Source: Palsa-504 sp963808615 (GTDB taxonomy: Bacteria > Actinomycetota > Actinomycetes > Streptosporangiales > Streptosporangiaceae). From it: a DNA stretch of 64,000 bases. This document shows positions 52,232-61,231 of this stretch, one piece after another (the stretch's first letter is position 1; each line of letters opens with the position of its first letter). Position numbers and translations under genes: made by a program. The notes under the pieces were generated by a model that ran no database searches, had not been told where the DNA came from, and was given only the letters and a program-made list of their open reading frames with translations. The stretch is taken from assembly GCA_963808615.1 (NCBI GenBank), contig CAWEGV010000011.1, positions 496,001 through 560,000 of the forward strand, read 5' to 3'.

Positions 52232-53206
52232 TTAGACGGGCTCGCCGGTCGGGCGCTCCGGGCCCGCCCGGCCAACCGGGACTTCCTCCACCTCGCCGGC
52301 GGCGGCGGCCTTCAGCCGCGCGTGCAGGACGTCGCCGATGAACAGGTCGTAGAGGAGCACGCCGATGATGCCCCCGATAATCGGACCGACGATCGGTATC
52401 CAGAAGTAATTGCTGAAGTGGAATCCGACCGCATTGTAGGTCCCGGGAAGGGCCACCTTTCCCCACCCCGCGAAGTAGGCGAATAGTCGGGGCCCGAAGT
52501 CACGGGCCGGGTTGATCGCGTAGCCGGTGTTGGCGCCGAGGGACGTGCCGATCGCGAATACGGCGAAGCCGATGATCAGCGGCGGCAGGTTTGAGCCCGG
52601 CAACAGGTTCCTGTCGTCCGTGATGGCCACGACGAATATGAGCAGGAATGCCGTGCCGACTATTTCGTCGACTAGCGGCCAGATGGTTGATCCGGCGTAG
52701 TACTTAGCCGGGAACGTGGCGAAGATCGAGTACGTCGCCAGCGCCTTCCCCCCGCTCTTCGGGGTCTTGGCCGCCAGGTTGAACGCGTCGATGGCCTGGT
52801 GGTAGATGAGGAAGAGCAGGGCGGCCGCGACGAACGCGCCGACCACCTGCGCGATCACGTAGGGACCGACTTTGGCCCATGGGAACTTGCGCCGGACGGC
52901 CAGCGCCACGGTGACGGCCGGGTTGATGTGGGCGCCGCTCACGCCGCCGGCCACATAGACCCCCATGCAGACGGCGAACCCCCATCCGAACGTGATCAGC
53001 AGCCAGTCGCCGGCCGCCAGGAAAATGGTCGTGGGAGTCGCCGTGCGCCCCGAGCCAGGCAAGGCGGCCACCGCCATGGCCACCACACCGTCACCGAGGA
53101 CGATCAGGACGAACGTGCCGAAGAATTCCGCCAAGCACTCGCCCCACGTGCCGGTGATCCGGCCGACCGTGCGGCCCTCACCGCGCAAAGGGGTTATATC
53201 AGCCAC
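52232..53206 (-). CDS. glpF: Glycerol uptake facilitator (aquaglyceroporin)
   Basis: 324 residues, six membrane helices plus two half-helices. NPA boxes: GAHINPAVTVALAVRR and GYAINPARDFGPRLF; the second box with Asp-Phe-Gly is the glycerol-channel type (aromatic/Arg filter Arg after NPA). Longer than E. coli GlpF (281) through loops and a 40-residue acidic/Pro-rich C-terminal tail (GEVEEVPVGRAGPERPTGEP). First gene of the operon, divergent from the IclR regulator. Confidence 0.95.
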   Translation of the reverse strand: MADITPLRGEGRTVGRITGTWGECLAEFFGTFVLIVLGDGVVAMAVAALPGSGRTATPTTIFLAAGDWLLITFGWGFAVCMGVYVAGGVSGAHINPAVTVALAVRRKFPWAKVGPYVIAQVVGAFVAAALLFLIYHQAIDAFNLAAKTPKSGGKALATYSIFATFPAKYYAGSTIWPLVDEIVGTAFLLIFVVAITDDRNLLPGSNLPPLIIGFAVFAIGTSLGANTGYAINPARDFGPRLFAYFAGWGKVALPGTYNAVGFHFSNYFWIPIVGPIIGGIIGVLLYDLFIGDVLHARLKAAAAGEVEEVPVGRAGPERPTGEPV

Positions 53207-53822
53207 TACTACCCTCCTAACCCTGCCTATGCATGCCGACGGTGCGCGGCGTGCATTGCAACCGTGCGGCCAGGACCAATCTGGCCGCGCCTGGTACCTG
53301 TTGTTATGTGTATGGCTTCAGCGGGAGCTAGGTAAGGACACGGGCATCCCACCTTCCCCCTGCGGGCTGCTGTGGTCCTCGCGTCCCCGCCGCGGGACAG
53401 GCTGGCCCGCAGACGCGTCCGGGAGCCGGGTGAGCTGACCGGACGTCACCGAGAAGCCCTGCATCGTGTGGCGTTGGCATACGTGTCGCCCCCCGCCGCC
53501 TGCGCGGCCGGGCTTCTCACCCCCTCCGGCGAGAAGGGATTCCGGTAATACGTTCGACATTGCCGAACGTCGTTTCGTGCAACATAAACCTGGGGCCGGC
53601 TTCAGTCAAGGGGGAGAACGTCTATTCTTGATCGTTCAAGAAGAAGACCGTGCCGATCTTGATCACGGGCGGGCCAGCCCGCGGGCCCCGGCCCGCCGGG
53701 CGTCGGCCGGGGCCGGCGCGGTGCGCGACCGGTGCGTTTCTGACGGTGACCGAAACTCGTCGCCGCTCCGAGCCTCATGGCCTATCCTGAATGTCGATCG
53801 GTATGGCTGAAAAAGGGGGGCC
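53207..53822. promoter_or_regulatory. Divergent promoter region glpF / iclR with two dyad operators
   Basis: 616 bp without a credible gene. A perfect dyad ACGTTCG-ACATTGC-CGAACGT lies at 53550-53570, and a second, CTTGA-TCGT-TCAAG, at 53627-53640. The surrounding 53540-53660 is AT-richer, as expected of a promoter. IclR/GylR-type repressors bind such inverted sites and the divergent gene encodes one. Closer to glpF (53207-53540) I see no further site. Confidence 0.45.
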
Positions 53823-54602
53823 ATGATCCAGTCGGTGCAGCGCGCGGCCCAGATCCTGGGCGTGCTCGGCTCGGGCACGCCACGGCTGGGCGTGACCGAG
53901 ATCGCCGACCGGACCGGGCTGGCCAAGCCCACCGTGCACGGGCTGCTGCGCACCCTGGAGGCGCACGACCTGGTGGAGCAGGACCCGGGTACCGGCAAGT
54001 ACAGCCTGGGCCCTGGGGTGCTCCAGCTCGGCAACGCCTACCTGGACGGGTCGGAGCTGCGGGCCCGGTCGCTGCGCTGGGCCGAGGCGCTGGCCGCCCG
54101 GGTAGGCGAGGCGGTCTGGGTGGCCACCTTGTCCGGGTCCCGGGTGATCGTGCTGCACCACGTGTTCCGCCCGGACAACACCGTGCAGATCCTGGAGGTC
54201 GGCGCGGCCATCCCCTGGCACGCCTGCGCGCTGGGCCACGCCATCGTGGCGCACCTGCCCGCCGCGCAGCGGACCCGGGCCCTGGCGGGTGACTTGGCCC
54301 CGCTGACCGGACGGACGAAGACCAGCCGGGCCGCGCTGACCCGGGCGCTGGCCAGGGTGCGCGAGCGCGGCTACGCGGTGGAGGACCAGGAGGCCACCGT
54401 GGGCGACGCCGGCCTGGCCGCCCCGATCTTGTCCAGGGACAACACCGTGGCCGGCGCGATCGGCGTGGTCGGCGCGGCCGACCGGCTGCTCGCCCCGGGC
54501 GCCCGCGACGAGCTCGTCCGCGCCGTCACCGAGGCCGCCCGGGCCACCTCACGGGACGTGGGCGCAGGCCGCGGCGGCGTGGTCCTGTCCGCGCTCAGCT
54601 GA
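53823..54602 (+). CDS. IclR-family regulator resembling GylR
   Basis: 259 residues. N-terminal winged helix: MIQSVQRAAQILGVLGSGTP, LGVTEIADRTGLAKPTVHGL with recognition helix, and wing DPGTGKYSLGPG. Effector domain: AVWVATLSGSRVIVLHHVFR, PWHACALGHAIVAHLPAAQR, and SRDNTVAGAIGVVGAADRLL. HHVFRPDN and the general layout match Streptomyces GylR, the repressor of the glycerol operon that responds to glycerol-3-phosphate. Divergent from glpF; ATG preceded by GGGGG. Converges with dhaL2, 8 bp overlap at the stops. Confidence 0.9.
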   Translation: MIQSVQRAAQILGVLGSGTPRLGVTEIADRTGLAKPTVHGLLRTLEAHDLVEQDPGTGKYSLGPGVLQLGNAYLDGSELRARSLRWAEALAARVGEAVWVATLSGSRVIVLHHVFRPDNTVQILEVGAAIPWHACALGHAIVAHLPAAQRTRALAGDLAPLTGRTKTSRAALTRALARVRERGYAVEDQEATVGDAGLAAPILSRDNTVAGAIGVVGAADRLLAPGARDELVRAVTEAARATSRDVGAGRGGVVLSALS

Positions 54603-55338
54603 GCGTTCCTGAGGTAGGGGGGCCGGTAACCGCCCGGTCCGTGCCGCAGCGCGGTAACCGCGCGGTCCGCGCGGCATCCCGCAGGGCGCCGAGGATGAGC
54701 GCGGTCGAGGCGGCGCCGGGGTCCTCATGGCCGACGCTGCGCGGCCCCAGGTAGCTCGCGCGGCCCTTCAGTGCCTGCATGGGAATGGTGGCGACCGCCC
54801 CGGACGAGGCGGCCTCCACCAGCACGGACAGGGCCTCGTCCGGCGAGGCCCCCTCCGCGATCGCCTTGCTGAAGGCCCTGTTCGCCGCCGCGAGTGCGTC
54901 GACCATGGTCTTGTCGCCCTCGACGGCGGCGCCGAGCTTCTGCACCCCAGCAAGCGCCGCATCCAGCGCGGCGGACAGCGCGGGCAGGTCCACGTCGGCG
55001 GCGTTTCCCAGGGACTTCCCGGCGCGGCGGAAGGCCGTGCCGTACAGCGGCCCGGCGGCGCCGCCGACCTTGGAGATGATGGTATTGCCCGTCAGGATCA
55101 GGATCTTCCCTGGCGTCATGGGCGCCGCGGCCCGCTGGTCCTCAGCGTCGAGAGCGTCGAGAGTGTCGAAAGCGTCGAGAGCGTCCAGAGCGTCGACTAC
55201 CGCGCTGAAGCCGCGGGCGAGGTTGATGCCGTGATCAGCGTCGCCGATCGCCGCGTCCAGCTGGGTTAGGTGATCGCGGTTGGCCTCGATGACCTCGGCC
55301 GCACGCATGATCCAGGCCCGGAAGACTTCAGCGTCCAT
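54595..55338 (-). CDS. Second DhaL-like protein (orphan ADP-binding subunit)
   Basis: 247 residues from the ATG at 55338 (TAGGAG six bases upstream). DhaL motifs retained: HLTQLDAAIGDADHGINLAR (Mg-ADP Asp), VGGAAGPLYGTAFRRAG, GDKTMVDALAAANRAFSKAI, GHEDPGAASTALILGALRDA. Between GDADHG and PMTPGK there is a 20-residue repetitive insert (DALDALDAFDTLDALDAE) coded by 9-bp tandem units. A Pro/Arg-rich tail ends the protein. No dhaK adjoins it. It could be a spare subunit, or serve another DhaK-type kinase. Confidence 0.87.
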   Translation of the reverse strand: MDAEVFRAWIMRAAEVIEANRDHLTQLDAAIGDADHGINLARGFSAVVDALDALDAFDTLDALDAEDQRAAAPMTPGKILILTGNTIISKVGGAAGPLYGTAFRRAGKSLGNAADVDLPALSAALDAALAGVQKLGAAVEGDKTMVDALAAANRAFSKAIAEGASPDEALSVLVEAASSGAVATIPMQALKGRASYLGPRSVGHEDPGAASTALILGALRDAARTARLPRCGTDRAVTGPPTSGTLS

Positions 55339-55451
55339 GACGGCTCCTAGCGGAAGGGTCTTCGGTGCTTGACATCCGCCGACACTCAGCACGCCCGCCC
55401 CGACCGCAGATCGGGCACATCCCCATCAGGTAACATCCATACCGATACCCG

Positions 55452-55576
55452 TCAGCCCTTGGCCGCAAGCGTCGCGATGAGCCAGAAGCTGTACGCGGCG
55501 GTGACGGCACCAGGCGCAGCCCGAGCATAGCGTGCCAGATCAGCAAGATCACGAACAGGCTCTCGGCCGCCAGCAC
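55452..55576 (-). pseudogene. Small membrane protein, probably frameshifted
   Basis: Weak case. A GTG at 55576, 13 bp after plsC, starts MLAAESLFVILLIWHAMLGL, a hydrophobic helix. Restoring one G near 55510 continues it as AVTAAYSFWLIATLAAKG and a stop at 55452, giving about 41 residues with two membrane segments. Without the change it runs into an Arg-rich tail with no stop until 55328. No family recognised. Confidence 0.35.
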
Positions 55577-55589
55577 GGCCGGATGGTGC

Positions 55590-56279
55590 TCAGGCCACCG
55601 GGTTGACCTCGGCGACCTGCTCCTGCCCGGACAGATCGCAGATGGCTGCCATCACCTGTTCGGTGGCGGTCCGGGTCAGCGACGCACTCCTCGTCGCCCT
55701 GCCTTCGGGCACGGCGAACGTGATGGGCGGCCCGAAGACAATGCGCACCGAGCGCGGCCGGGGGAACCTGGCCCCGCGCGGGAAGGCGCGGTCGGTGCCG
55801 ATGATCCCGACCGGGATCACCGGCGCACCCGACTCCAGCGCGATCCTGGCCACCCCGGTCTTCCCCCGGTACAGCCGGCCATCTGGCGACCTTGTCCCCT
55901 CAGGGAAGATCCCGATGAGCCGTCCGGAACGCACGGCCTCGACGGCGGCGGTCACTGCGCCCCCGACCGCGCGCGGATCGTTGGTGGCCACGGGTATGAC
56001 CCCGGCGCCGGTCAGGATCCAGCGCAGCATCGGCTTGTCGATGTACTTCACCTTGGTCAAGAACATGACCCGGCGCCGGGGGACGACCAGCGGCAGCAGC
56101 AGGGGATCCAGGAACGACACATGATTGGCCGCCACGATGGCGCCGCCCTCGCGCGGGATGTGCTCGACCCCGGTGACCTTGGGCCGGAACATCAGGTACA
56201 GTGCCGGGCCGAGCAGGACGAACTTCAGGAACAGCCAGAAGACCCGGGAACCGTCCAAGGTGGCGCGACGTTCTGCCAT
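55590..56279 (-). CDS. 1-acyl-sn-glycerol-3-phosphate acyltransferase (PlsC family), second copy
   Basis: 229 residues. Motif I NHVSFLD, block II GVIPVATND, block III GIFPEGTRSPDGRLYRGKTG, block IV VIPVGIIGTDRAFP. An N-terminal hydrophobic segment FWLFLKFVLLGPALYLMF anchors it. More canonical than the copy at 39521-40351 (NHVSFLD, PEGTRS). Transcribed away from the ferritin-like gene. Confidence 0.92.
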   Translation of the reverse strand: MAERRATLDGSRVFWLFLKFVLLGPALYLMFRPKVTGVEHIPREGGAIVAANHVSFLDPLLLPLVVPRRRVMFLTKVKYIDKPMLRWILTGAGVIPVATNDPRAVGGAVTAAVEAVRSGRLIGIFPEGTRSPDGRLYRGKTGVARIALESGAPVIPVGIIGTDRAFPRGARFPRPRSVRIVFGPPITFAVPEGRATRSASLTRTATEQVMAAICDLSGQEQVAEVNPVA

Positions 56280-56429
56280 CGGTCTCCTTTGCCTGCGCCG
56301 ATACTATCGGACTAACCTGCCCGGTTACGGGCATGACGGTATCGGATCGCCGGTGCCCGCGGCCCGCGGCCAGCCCGAATCCGACGGCCGATCACGGCGC
56401 CATTGACGGGCTCCGCCCATCCATGAAAG

Positions 56430-57344
56430 ATGGTTGAAACCATCGACGCCGCCACCGTATGTGGCGGGCTGAAGGAGGAATGGCCAGCAAGTGTCGGCGC
56501 GGATGCTCACACCCTCGGATTCCTGGTGACAGACACCGAGCTACAGCACGATAGCCAGCCCGCTGAAGGTGTGGTCGACCTGCTCGGGATGCTGGCCTAT
56601 GCGGCCCTGAGTAGTTTCTTCCGGCTGTCCGATGCCGCGGCGGCCGCAGCGTCCCTGCCCGACAGGATGGCACTGGCCGAAATGGCCGTCGTCGAGTACG
56701 GCCACTTCCGGCGGCTGCTGCGGCGGCTCGAGGAACTAGGCGCCGACCCGGACGCCGCCATGCAGCCGTTCGTGCAGGCCCTGGATGCGTTCCACGACCG
56801 TACCCGTCCGGCCGACTGGCTCGAAGGACTGGTCAAGGCCTATGTCGGTGACGGTGTTTCCGCTGATTTCTACCGGACGATTGCCGACCTGCTCGATCCG
56901 CAGACCCAGGCTCTCGTTAATGAGGTGCTGGCGGATACCGATCACTCCGAATTCGTGATCGCCAGGGTGCGCGAGGCCATCGTGGCCGATCCTCCGGTGG
57001 CGGGCCGACTGGTGCTGTGGGCGAGGCGCCTGGTGGGCGAGGCGCTCGGCCAGGTCCAGCGCGTAGCCGCGGAGCGCGAGGCCCTAGCTCGCCTCCTGGG
57101 CGGCGGTGACTCCTCGCAGCCCGGCAGGATCGGCAGGATGTTCGCCAAGCTCACCGACGCGCATTCCGGTCGCATGGCCGCGCTCGGGCTGGCCCGGCCA
57201 GAGCGCCGGGGGACCGCCGGCGACGCTGGCCGGCCGTTCCGGACGATCCGGTCCCGGGCGAAGGGCCGGCGGGCCCAGGGCGAGTTAGGCCGCAGGCCGA
57301 GACACCGAGTCAGGCGGGCTGGCGGGCGGCGATCTGCTGGCTGA
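56430..57344 (+). CDS. Ferritin-like-fold protein (MiaE-like, actinobacterial)
   Basis: 304 residues. Helical bundle: EGVVDLLGMLAYAALSSFFR, LPDRMALAEMAVVEYGHFRR (candidate iron ligands Glu and His), ADWLEGLVKAYVGDGVSADF, TDHSEFVIARVREAI (second His/Glu). The bundle resembles actinobacterial ferritin-like-fold proteins related to tRNA hydroxylase MiaE; whether it binds iron is unproven. The C-terminal 60 residues are Arg/Gly-rich and the last 35 bp overlap the smc 3' end on the other strand. The start is uncertain: residues 1-40 lack homology and a GTG at about residue 34 is possible. Confidence 0.75.
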   Translation: MVETIDAATVCGGLKEEWPASVGADAHTLGFLVTDTELQHDSQPAEGVVDLLGMLAYAALSSFFRLSDAAAAAASLPDRMALAEMAVVEYGHFRRLLRRLEELGADPDAAMQPFVQALDAFHDRTRPADWLEGLVKAYVGDGVSADFYRTIADLLDPQTQALVNEVLADTDHSEFVIARVREAIVADPPVAGRLVLWARRLVGEALGQVQRVAAEREALARLLGGGDSSQPGRIGRMFAKLTDAHSGRMAALGLARPERRGTAGDAGRPFRTIRSRAKGRRAQGELGRRPRHRVRRAGGRRSAG

Positions 57345-60300
57345 TGACCGCGGAAACGCCGTCGCCGCGCATGGTGATCCCGTACAGGGCGTCGGCGGCC
57401 TCCATGGTCCGCCGCTGATGGGTGACCACGATGAGCTGCGAGCTTTCCCGCAGCTCATCGAAGACGTCAAGTAGCCGCTGCAGGTTGACGTCGTCCAGGG
57501 CCGCCTCCACCTCGTCCAGCACGTAGAACGGTGACGGCCGGGCCTTGAAGATCGCGAACAGGTACGCGATGGCGGTCAGCGACCGCTCCCCGCCGGACAG
57601 CAGCGACAGCCGCTTGACCTTCTTGCCCGGCGGCCTGGCCTCGATCTCGATGCCGGTAGCCAGCATGTCGTCCGGCTCGGTGAGCACCAGGCTGCCCTCG
57701 CCGCCGGGGAACAGCCGGGCGAACAGCTCCTCGAATTCACGGGCCGTGTCCGCGTACGCGGATGCGAACACCTCCTGCACCCGGTCATCGACCTCCTTGA
57801 CCACGGTGAGCAGGTCGCGCCGGGTCTTGCGCAGGTCTTCAAGCTGCGCGGCCAGGAACGCGTGGCGTTCGGTCAGCGCCTCGTATTCTTCCAGGGCCAG
57901 CGGATTGATCTTGCCGAGCCGGTCGAGCTGGCGCTGGGCGTCGGCGGCCCGGCGCTCGGTCGCGGCCCGGTCGTACCGCACGGTCCCGGCGGAGGAGTCG
58001 CCGGTCACCGGCACGGGCACCTGCGGCCCGTACTCGGCCACCAGGGCCTCGGCCTCGATCCCGAACTCCTCCAGTGCGTGCTCCGACAGCTGGGCCAGGC
58101 GCAGCCGGTGCTCGGCCCTGGCGATCTCGGTTCCATGCGCCGTGTTCACCACCGTGTCCAGGTCTCCGGCCAGCTCGCGGACCCGGGCCCGGATCGCCTT
58201 GAGGTTCCCGGTCCCGCCCGCGCTGACCGCCTCGGCCTCGGTGCGCCGGGCCAGCGCCTGGCTCACCGACTGCTCAGCCGCCTCGACCGCGTACCTGGCG
58301 CCCAGCGCCACAGCCCGGGCCACCGCGGCCTGGGCGGCGCGCTGCCTGCGCCGCCGTGCGGCTGCCTCGCGCGCCGCCCGCTCGGCCGCCGCGGCCGCGG
58401 CCAGGGATTCGGCGCGACCCGCGATGGCCCGCAGTCGCTCCTCGGCCGTGCGGACCTCGAGCCTGGCCTCCATCTCGGCCTCGCGGGCCCGGGCGCAGCG
58501 GTCCGCGAGGTCACCCCGGACCCAGTCGGGCCCCTCGTCGGCCGGCTCGGCCCCTGCCGCCGGCTCGGTCTCCTCGGCCTCGGCCAGCTCATCCCTGAGC
58601 CGCTTCAGCCTGGCCAGGTCCTTCTCGGCCGCCAGGCGGGCCGAGATGACGGCGGCGTCCACCCGGTCGGCCTCGTCCCGTGCGGCTCGCGCCGCGCCCG
58701 CCAGCCGACCCAGCCGCCCGGAGATCTCCGCCGCCGCGGCGTCCGCCTCCTGCCTGCGCGCGAGCGTCTCGGCCGCTGACTGCCGGGCCGCGTCCTCGGC
58801 CTGGGCCGCGGCCGCCAGCTCCCGGGCTGCCGCCTCGCACCGACGCTCCGCCTCGGCCAGCCCGGCCGCCGCCTCGCCCGCCACCGCCCGCATCTCCAGC
58901 AGGCTCCGCGGCCGCGCGCCGCCGCCGTGCGCCCAGCGCGATCCCAGCACGTCACCGGACCGCGTCACGGCCTTCAATTCAGGATTTTCCCGAACGATCC
59001 TGCGTGCTTCGCCCAGGTCAGCGGTGACCACCACGCCGTGGAGAAGCTCGGCCGCCGCCTTCGCCAGCCCGGTGGGCGCGTGCACCAGATCCACAGCGCG
59101 GAACGGACCAGGGCCCTGGGGGACAGCGGGGACAGCGGGGACAGCGGGGACAGCGGCGCCCTCCGCGGCGGGCGCTGCGTCGGCAATGACCAGGCCGGCG
59201 CGGCCCGCGTCGTCGCGGCGGAGGGTGGCCAAGATCTCGGCGGCGGCGTCCAGGCCGGTCACCGCGACCCCGTCCGCGGCCGCGCCCAGGGCCGCGGCGA
59301 TCGCCACCTCGAAGCCATCGGCGACCCGCAGCCGCTCGGCGAACGAGCCAAGCACCCCGGCGAAGCGCGCCGGGTCCCGCAGCAGCGCCGGGGAGGCGTC
59401 CGCGCCGCGCTGCGCGGCCTCGGCCAGTGTCTCCGCTCGCGCTCGCCGGGCCGCCAGCTCACGGGCGGCTTCTCGTTCCGCGGAGCGCAGCACCGCCGTC
59501 CGTTCGGAAGATGCAGACAGCTCCTCCGCGGCCTGCTGGTGCGCGACGGCCAGCCCGCTACGGTCGTCGTCCCGGCCGCCGGCCAGCTCGTGCACCTGGT
59601 CGTAGGCGGCCTGGGCCAGGTCGGCCCGCTGGCTGGCCTCGGAGGCGGACACGGACAGGCGGTCCAGCTCCTCGGCGGCGGCGGCACTGCGGCTCTCGGC
59701 CGCGCCGACCTGCTCCCGCAGCCTGGCCAGCTGGCGGGCCCCGGCTGCCGCGGCCTTGGCCGCCTCGGCCATCGCCCGCTCGGCCGCGGCGAGCTCCGCC
59801 TCGCCCGCGGTGCGCTCGGTAACGGCGGCGGACAGCACCTCGCGGCCGGCCTCCAGCCGCGTGGTCAGCTCGTCTTCCTCGGCCCGCAGTTCGGCAGATT
59901 GCCGGTCCAGCTCGTCGGGGTCGCGTCCCGGGCGCTCGGGCTCGCGGTCCGCGGTCAGCAGCCGGTTTCGCTGCGCGGCCAGGGTCTGCGTCGCGCGCAG
60001 CCGTTCGGCCAGCGAGGACAGCGCGAACCAGGTCTCGGTGGCCTGGGCCGCCGTGGTGGAGGCCTGCTGCGCGGCGTGGTCGAGCTCGGTCTCGGACCGT
60101 CGCGCCTGGGCCAGCCGCTGCTCCACCGCGGCCCGCCGGGCCGCGGTGGCAGCCTCGTCCGCCTCGTCCCGCCGCAGCTCGGCGGCCAGCGTCAGGTAAT
60201 CGTCGGCGAGCAGCCTGCACCGGGCGTCCCGCAGCTCGGCCTGGATGACGGCCGCTTTCCTGGCCGTCTCGGCCTGCCTGCCGAGCGGCTTGAGCCGTCG

Positions 60301-60897
60301 GCTCAGCTCGGCGGTGAGGTCGACCAGCCGGGTCAGGTTGGCCTGCATCGCCTCCAGCTTGCGCAGCGCCTTCTCCTTGCGCCTGCGGTGCTTGAGCACG
60401 CCCGCGGCTTCCTCGATCAGCGCCCGCCTGGCCTCCGGGCCCGCGTGCAGGATGTCGTCGAGCTGGCCCTGCCCGACGATCACGTGCATCTCCCGGCCCA
60501 TGCCCGAGTCCGACAGCAGCTCCTGGACGTCGAGCAGGCGGCAGTGATCGCCGTTGATGGCGTACTCGCTCTGCCCGGACCGGAACATCAGGCGGCTGAT
60601 GGTGACTTCGGCGTACTCGATGGGCAGGACGCCGTCGCTGTTGTCGATGGTGAGCGTCACCTCGGCCCGGCCCAGCGGCGGCCGTGAGGTGGTGCCGGCG
60701 AAGACGACGTCCTCCATCTTGCCGCCCCGCAGCGACTTGATGCCCTGCTCGCCCATGACCCAGGACAGGGCGTCGACGACGTTGGACTTGCCCGAGCCGT
60801 TCGGGCCCACGACGCAGGTGATGCCGGGCTCGAGCCGGAGCGTGGTGGCGGAGGCGAACGACTTGAAGCCGCGCAAGGTGAGGCTCTTCAGGTACAC
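57310..60897 (-). CDS. smc: Chromosome segregation ATPase SMC
   Basis: 1195 residues. N-terminal Walker A VVGPNGSGKSNVVDALSWVM, long coiled coils, hinge near residues 520-640, second coil, C-terminal signature LSLLSGGERSLTAIAYLFAI and Walker B FYVLDEVEAALDDVN. Forms the condensin ring with ScpA/ScpB. The hinge has an AVP repeat (AAVPAVPAVPAVPQGPGP, about residue 590) from a 9-bp tandem. The coiled-coil segments are unusually Ala/Arg/Glu-rich but continuous. Usually adjacent to ftsY; here separated by the lipid/glycerol block. Confidence 0.97.
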   Translation of the reverse strand: MYLKSLTLRGFKSFASATTLRLEPGITCVVGPNGSGKSNVVDALSWVMGEQGIKSLRGGKMEDVVFAGTTSRPPLGRAEVTLTIDNSDGVLPIEYAEVTISRLMFRSGQSEYAINGDHCRLLDVQELLSDSGMGREMHVIVGQGQLDDILHAGPEARRALIEEAAGVLKHRRRKEKALRKLEAMQANLTRLVDLTAELSRRLKPLGRQAETARKAAVIQAELRDARCRLLADDYLTLAAELRRDEADEAATAARRAAVEQRLAQARRSETELDHAAQQASTTAAQATETWFALSSLAERLRATQTLAAQRNRLLTADREPERPGRDPDELDRQSAELRAEEDELTTRLEAGREVLSAAVTERTAGEAELAAAERAMAEAAKAAAAGARQLARLREQVGAAESRSAAAAEELDRLSVSASEASQRADLAQAAYDQVHELAGGRDDDRSGLAVAHQQAAEELSASSERTAVLRSAEREAARELAARRARAETLAEAAQRGADASPALLRDPARFAGVLGSFAERLRVADGFEVAIAAALGAAADGVAVTGLDAAAEILATLRRDDAGRAGLVIADAAPAAEGAAVPAVPAVPAVPQGPGPFRAVDLVHAPTGLAKAAAELLHGVVVTADLGEARRIVRENPELKAVTRSGDVLGSRWAHGGGARPRSLLEMRAVAGEAAAGLAEAERRCEAAARELAAAAQAEDAARQSAAETLARRQEADAAAAEISGRLGRLAGAARAARDEADRVDAAVISARLAAEKDLARLKRLRDELAEAEETEPAAGAEPADEGPDWVRGDLADRCARAREAEMEARLEVRTAEERLRAIAGRAESLAAAAAAERAAREAAARRRRQRAAQAAVARAVALGARYAVEAAEQSVSQALARRTEAEAVSAGGTGNLKAIRARVRELAGDLDTVVNTAHGTEIARAEHRLRLAQLSEHALEEFGIEAEALVAEYGPQVPVPVTGDSSAGTVRYDRAATERRAADAQRQLDRLGKINPLALEEYEALTERHAFLAAQLEDLRKTRRDLLTVVKEVDDRVQEVFASAYADTAREFEELFARLFPGGEGSLVLTEPDDMLATGIEIEARPPGKKVKRLSLLSGGERSLTAIAYLFAIFKARPSPFYVLDEVEAALDDVNLQRLLDVFDELRESSQLIVVTHQRRTMEAADALYGITMRGDGVSAVISQQIAARQPA

Positions 60898-60999
60898 GTG
60901 CCGCCCCTCCTCTCGCTTCCCGCACCCTACCCTCCCGCGTCCGGCGAAACAGGGAATCGCAGCATGCCTGCGCGAGCCGCGCGCGCAGGCATGAAATCC

Positions 61000-61085
61000 C
61001 CCCGAAGGGGGGCCCAGGGGGGCACGGGGGGCGGGCAGCCCCTCCGTGATCGGGGGGTTCCGGGGGGTCGTCCCCCCGGGCTAGC
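61000..61085 (+). repeat. G-tract-rich dispersed repeat upstream of smc
   Basis: Best-preserved copy: CCGAAGGGGGGCCCAGGGGG, GCACGGGGGGCGGGCAGCCC, CTCCGTGATCGGGGGGTTCC, GGGGGGTCGTCCCCCCGGG. It lies between the smc start and its upstream hairpin and runs straight into an 18-bp tandem array. Both strands have long G and C tracts able to form G-quadruplex or hairpins. Confidence 0.8.
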
Positions 61086-61163
61086 ACAGTCCCCCGGGCT
61101 AGCACAGTCCCCCCCGGGCTAGCACAGTCCCCCGGGCTAGCACAGTCCCCCGGGCTAGCACAG
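61071..61163. repeat. 18-bp tandem array (five units)
   Basis: Units of CCCCCGGGCTAGCACAGT with one or two extra C. The first unit shares its CCCCCCGGG with the end of the G-tract repeat, so the array looks seeded from it. Each unit contains the palindrome CCCGGG and GCTAGC. Not CRISPR: no spacers. Confidence 0.85.
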
Positions 61164-61165
61164 AC

Positions 61166-61197
61166 AACTAGGGGCGCCGCGCTCGGCGCCCCTAGTT
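61166..61197. terminator. Strong bidirectional-type terminator hairpin
   Basis: AACTAGGGGCGCCG (61166-61179), loop CGCT, CGGCGCCCCTAGTT (61184-61197): a perfect 14-bp stem with T-rich flank (TTTGTCGTTGTCG) on the plus strand. It lies 34 bp after the small coiled-coil gene's stop and before smc, so it most likely ends that transcript. Confidence 0.75.
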
Positions 61198-61231
61198 TGT
61201 CGTTGTCGTTTGCCTGTCCCGCCTGTGCTCG

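Noticed and set aside
53318..53560. Minus-strand 80-codon open frame between glpF and the IclR gene.
   Set aside because: Low-complexity, no ribosome site, and it would cover the promoter and operator region.
57545..60687. Plus-strand open frames of 586 and 686 codons opposite smc.
   Set aside because: Antisense to a complete SMC protein; composition is low-complexity and reflects GC bias in third positions.
61071..61163. Possible CRISPR array.
   Set aside because: Units are contiguous with no spacers and no cas genes are near; it is a plain tandem repeat.
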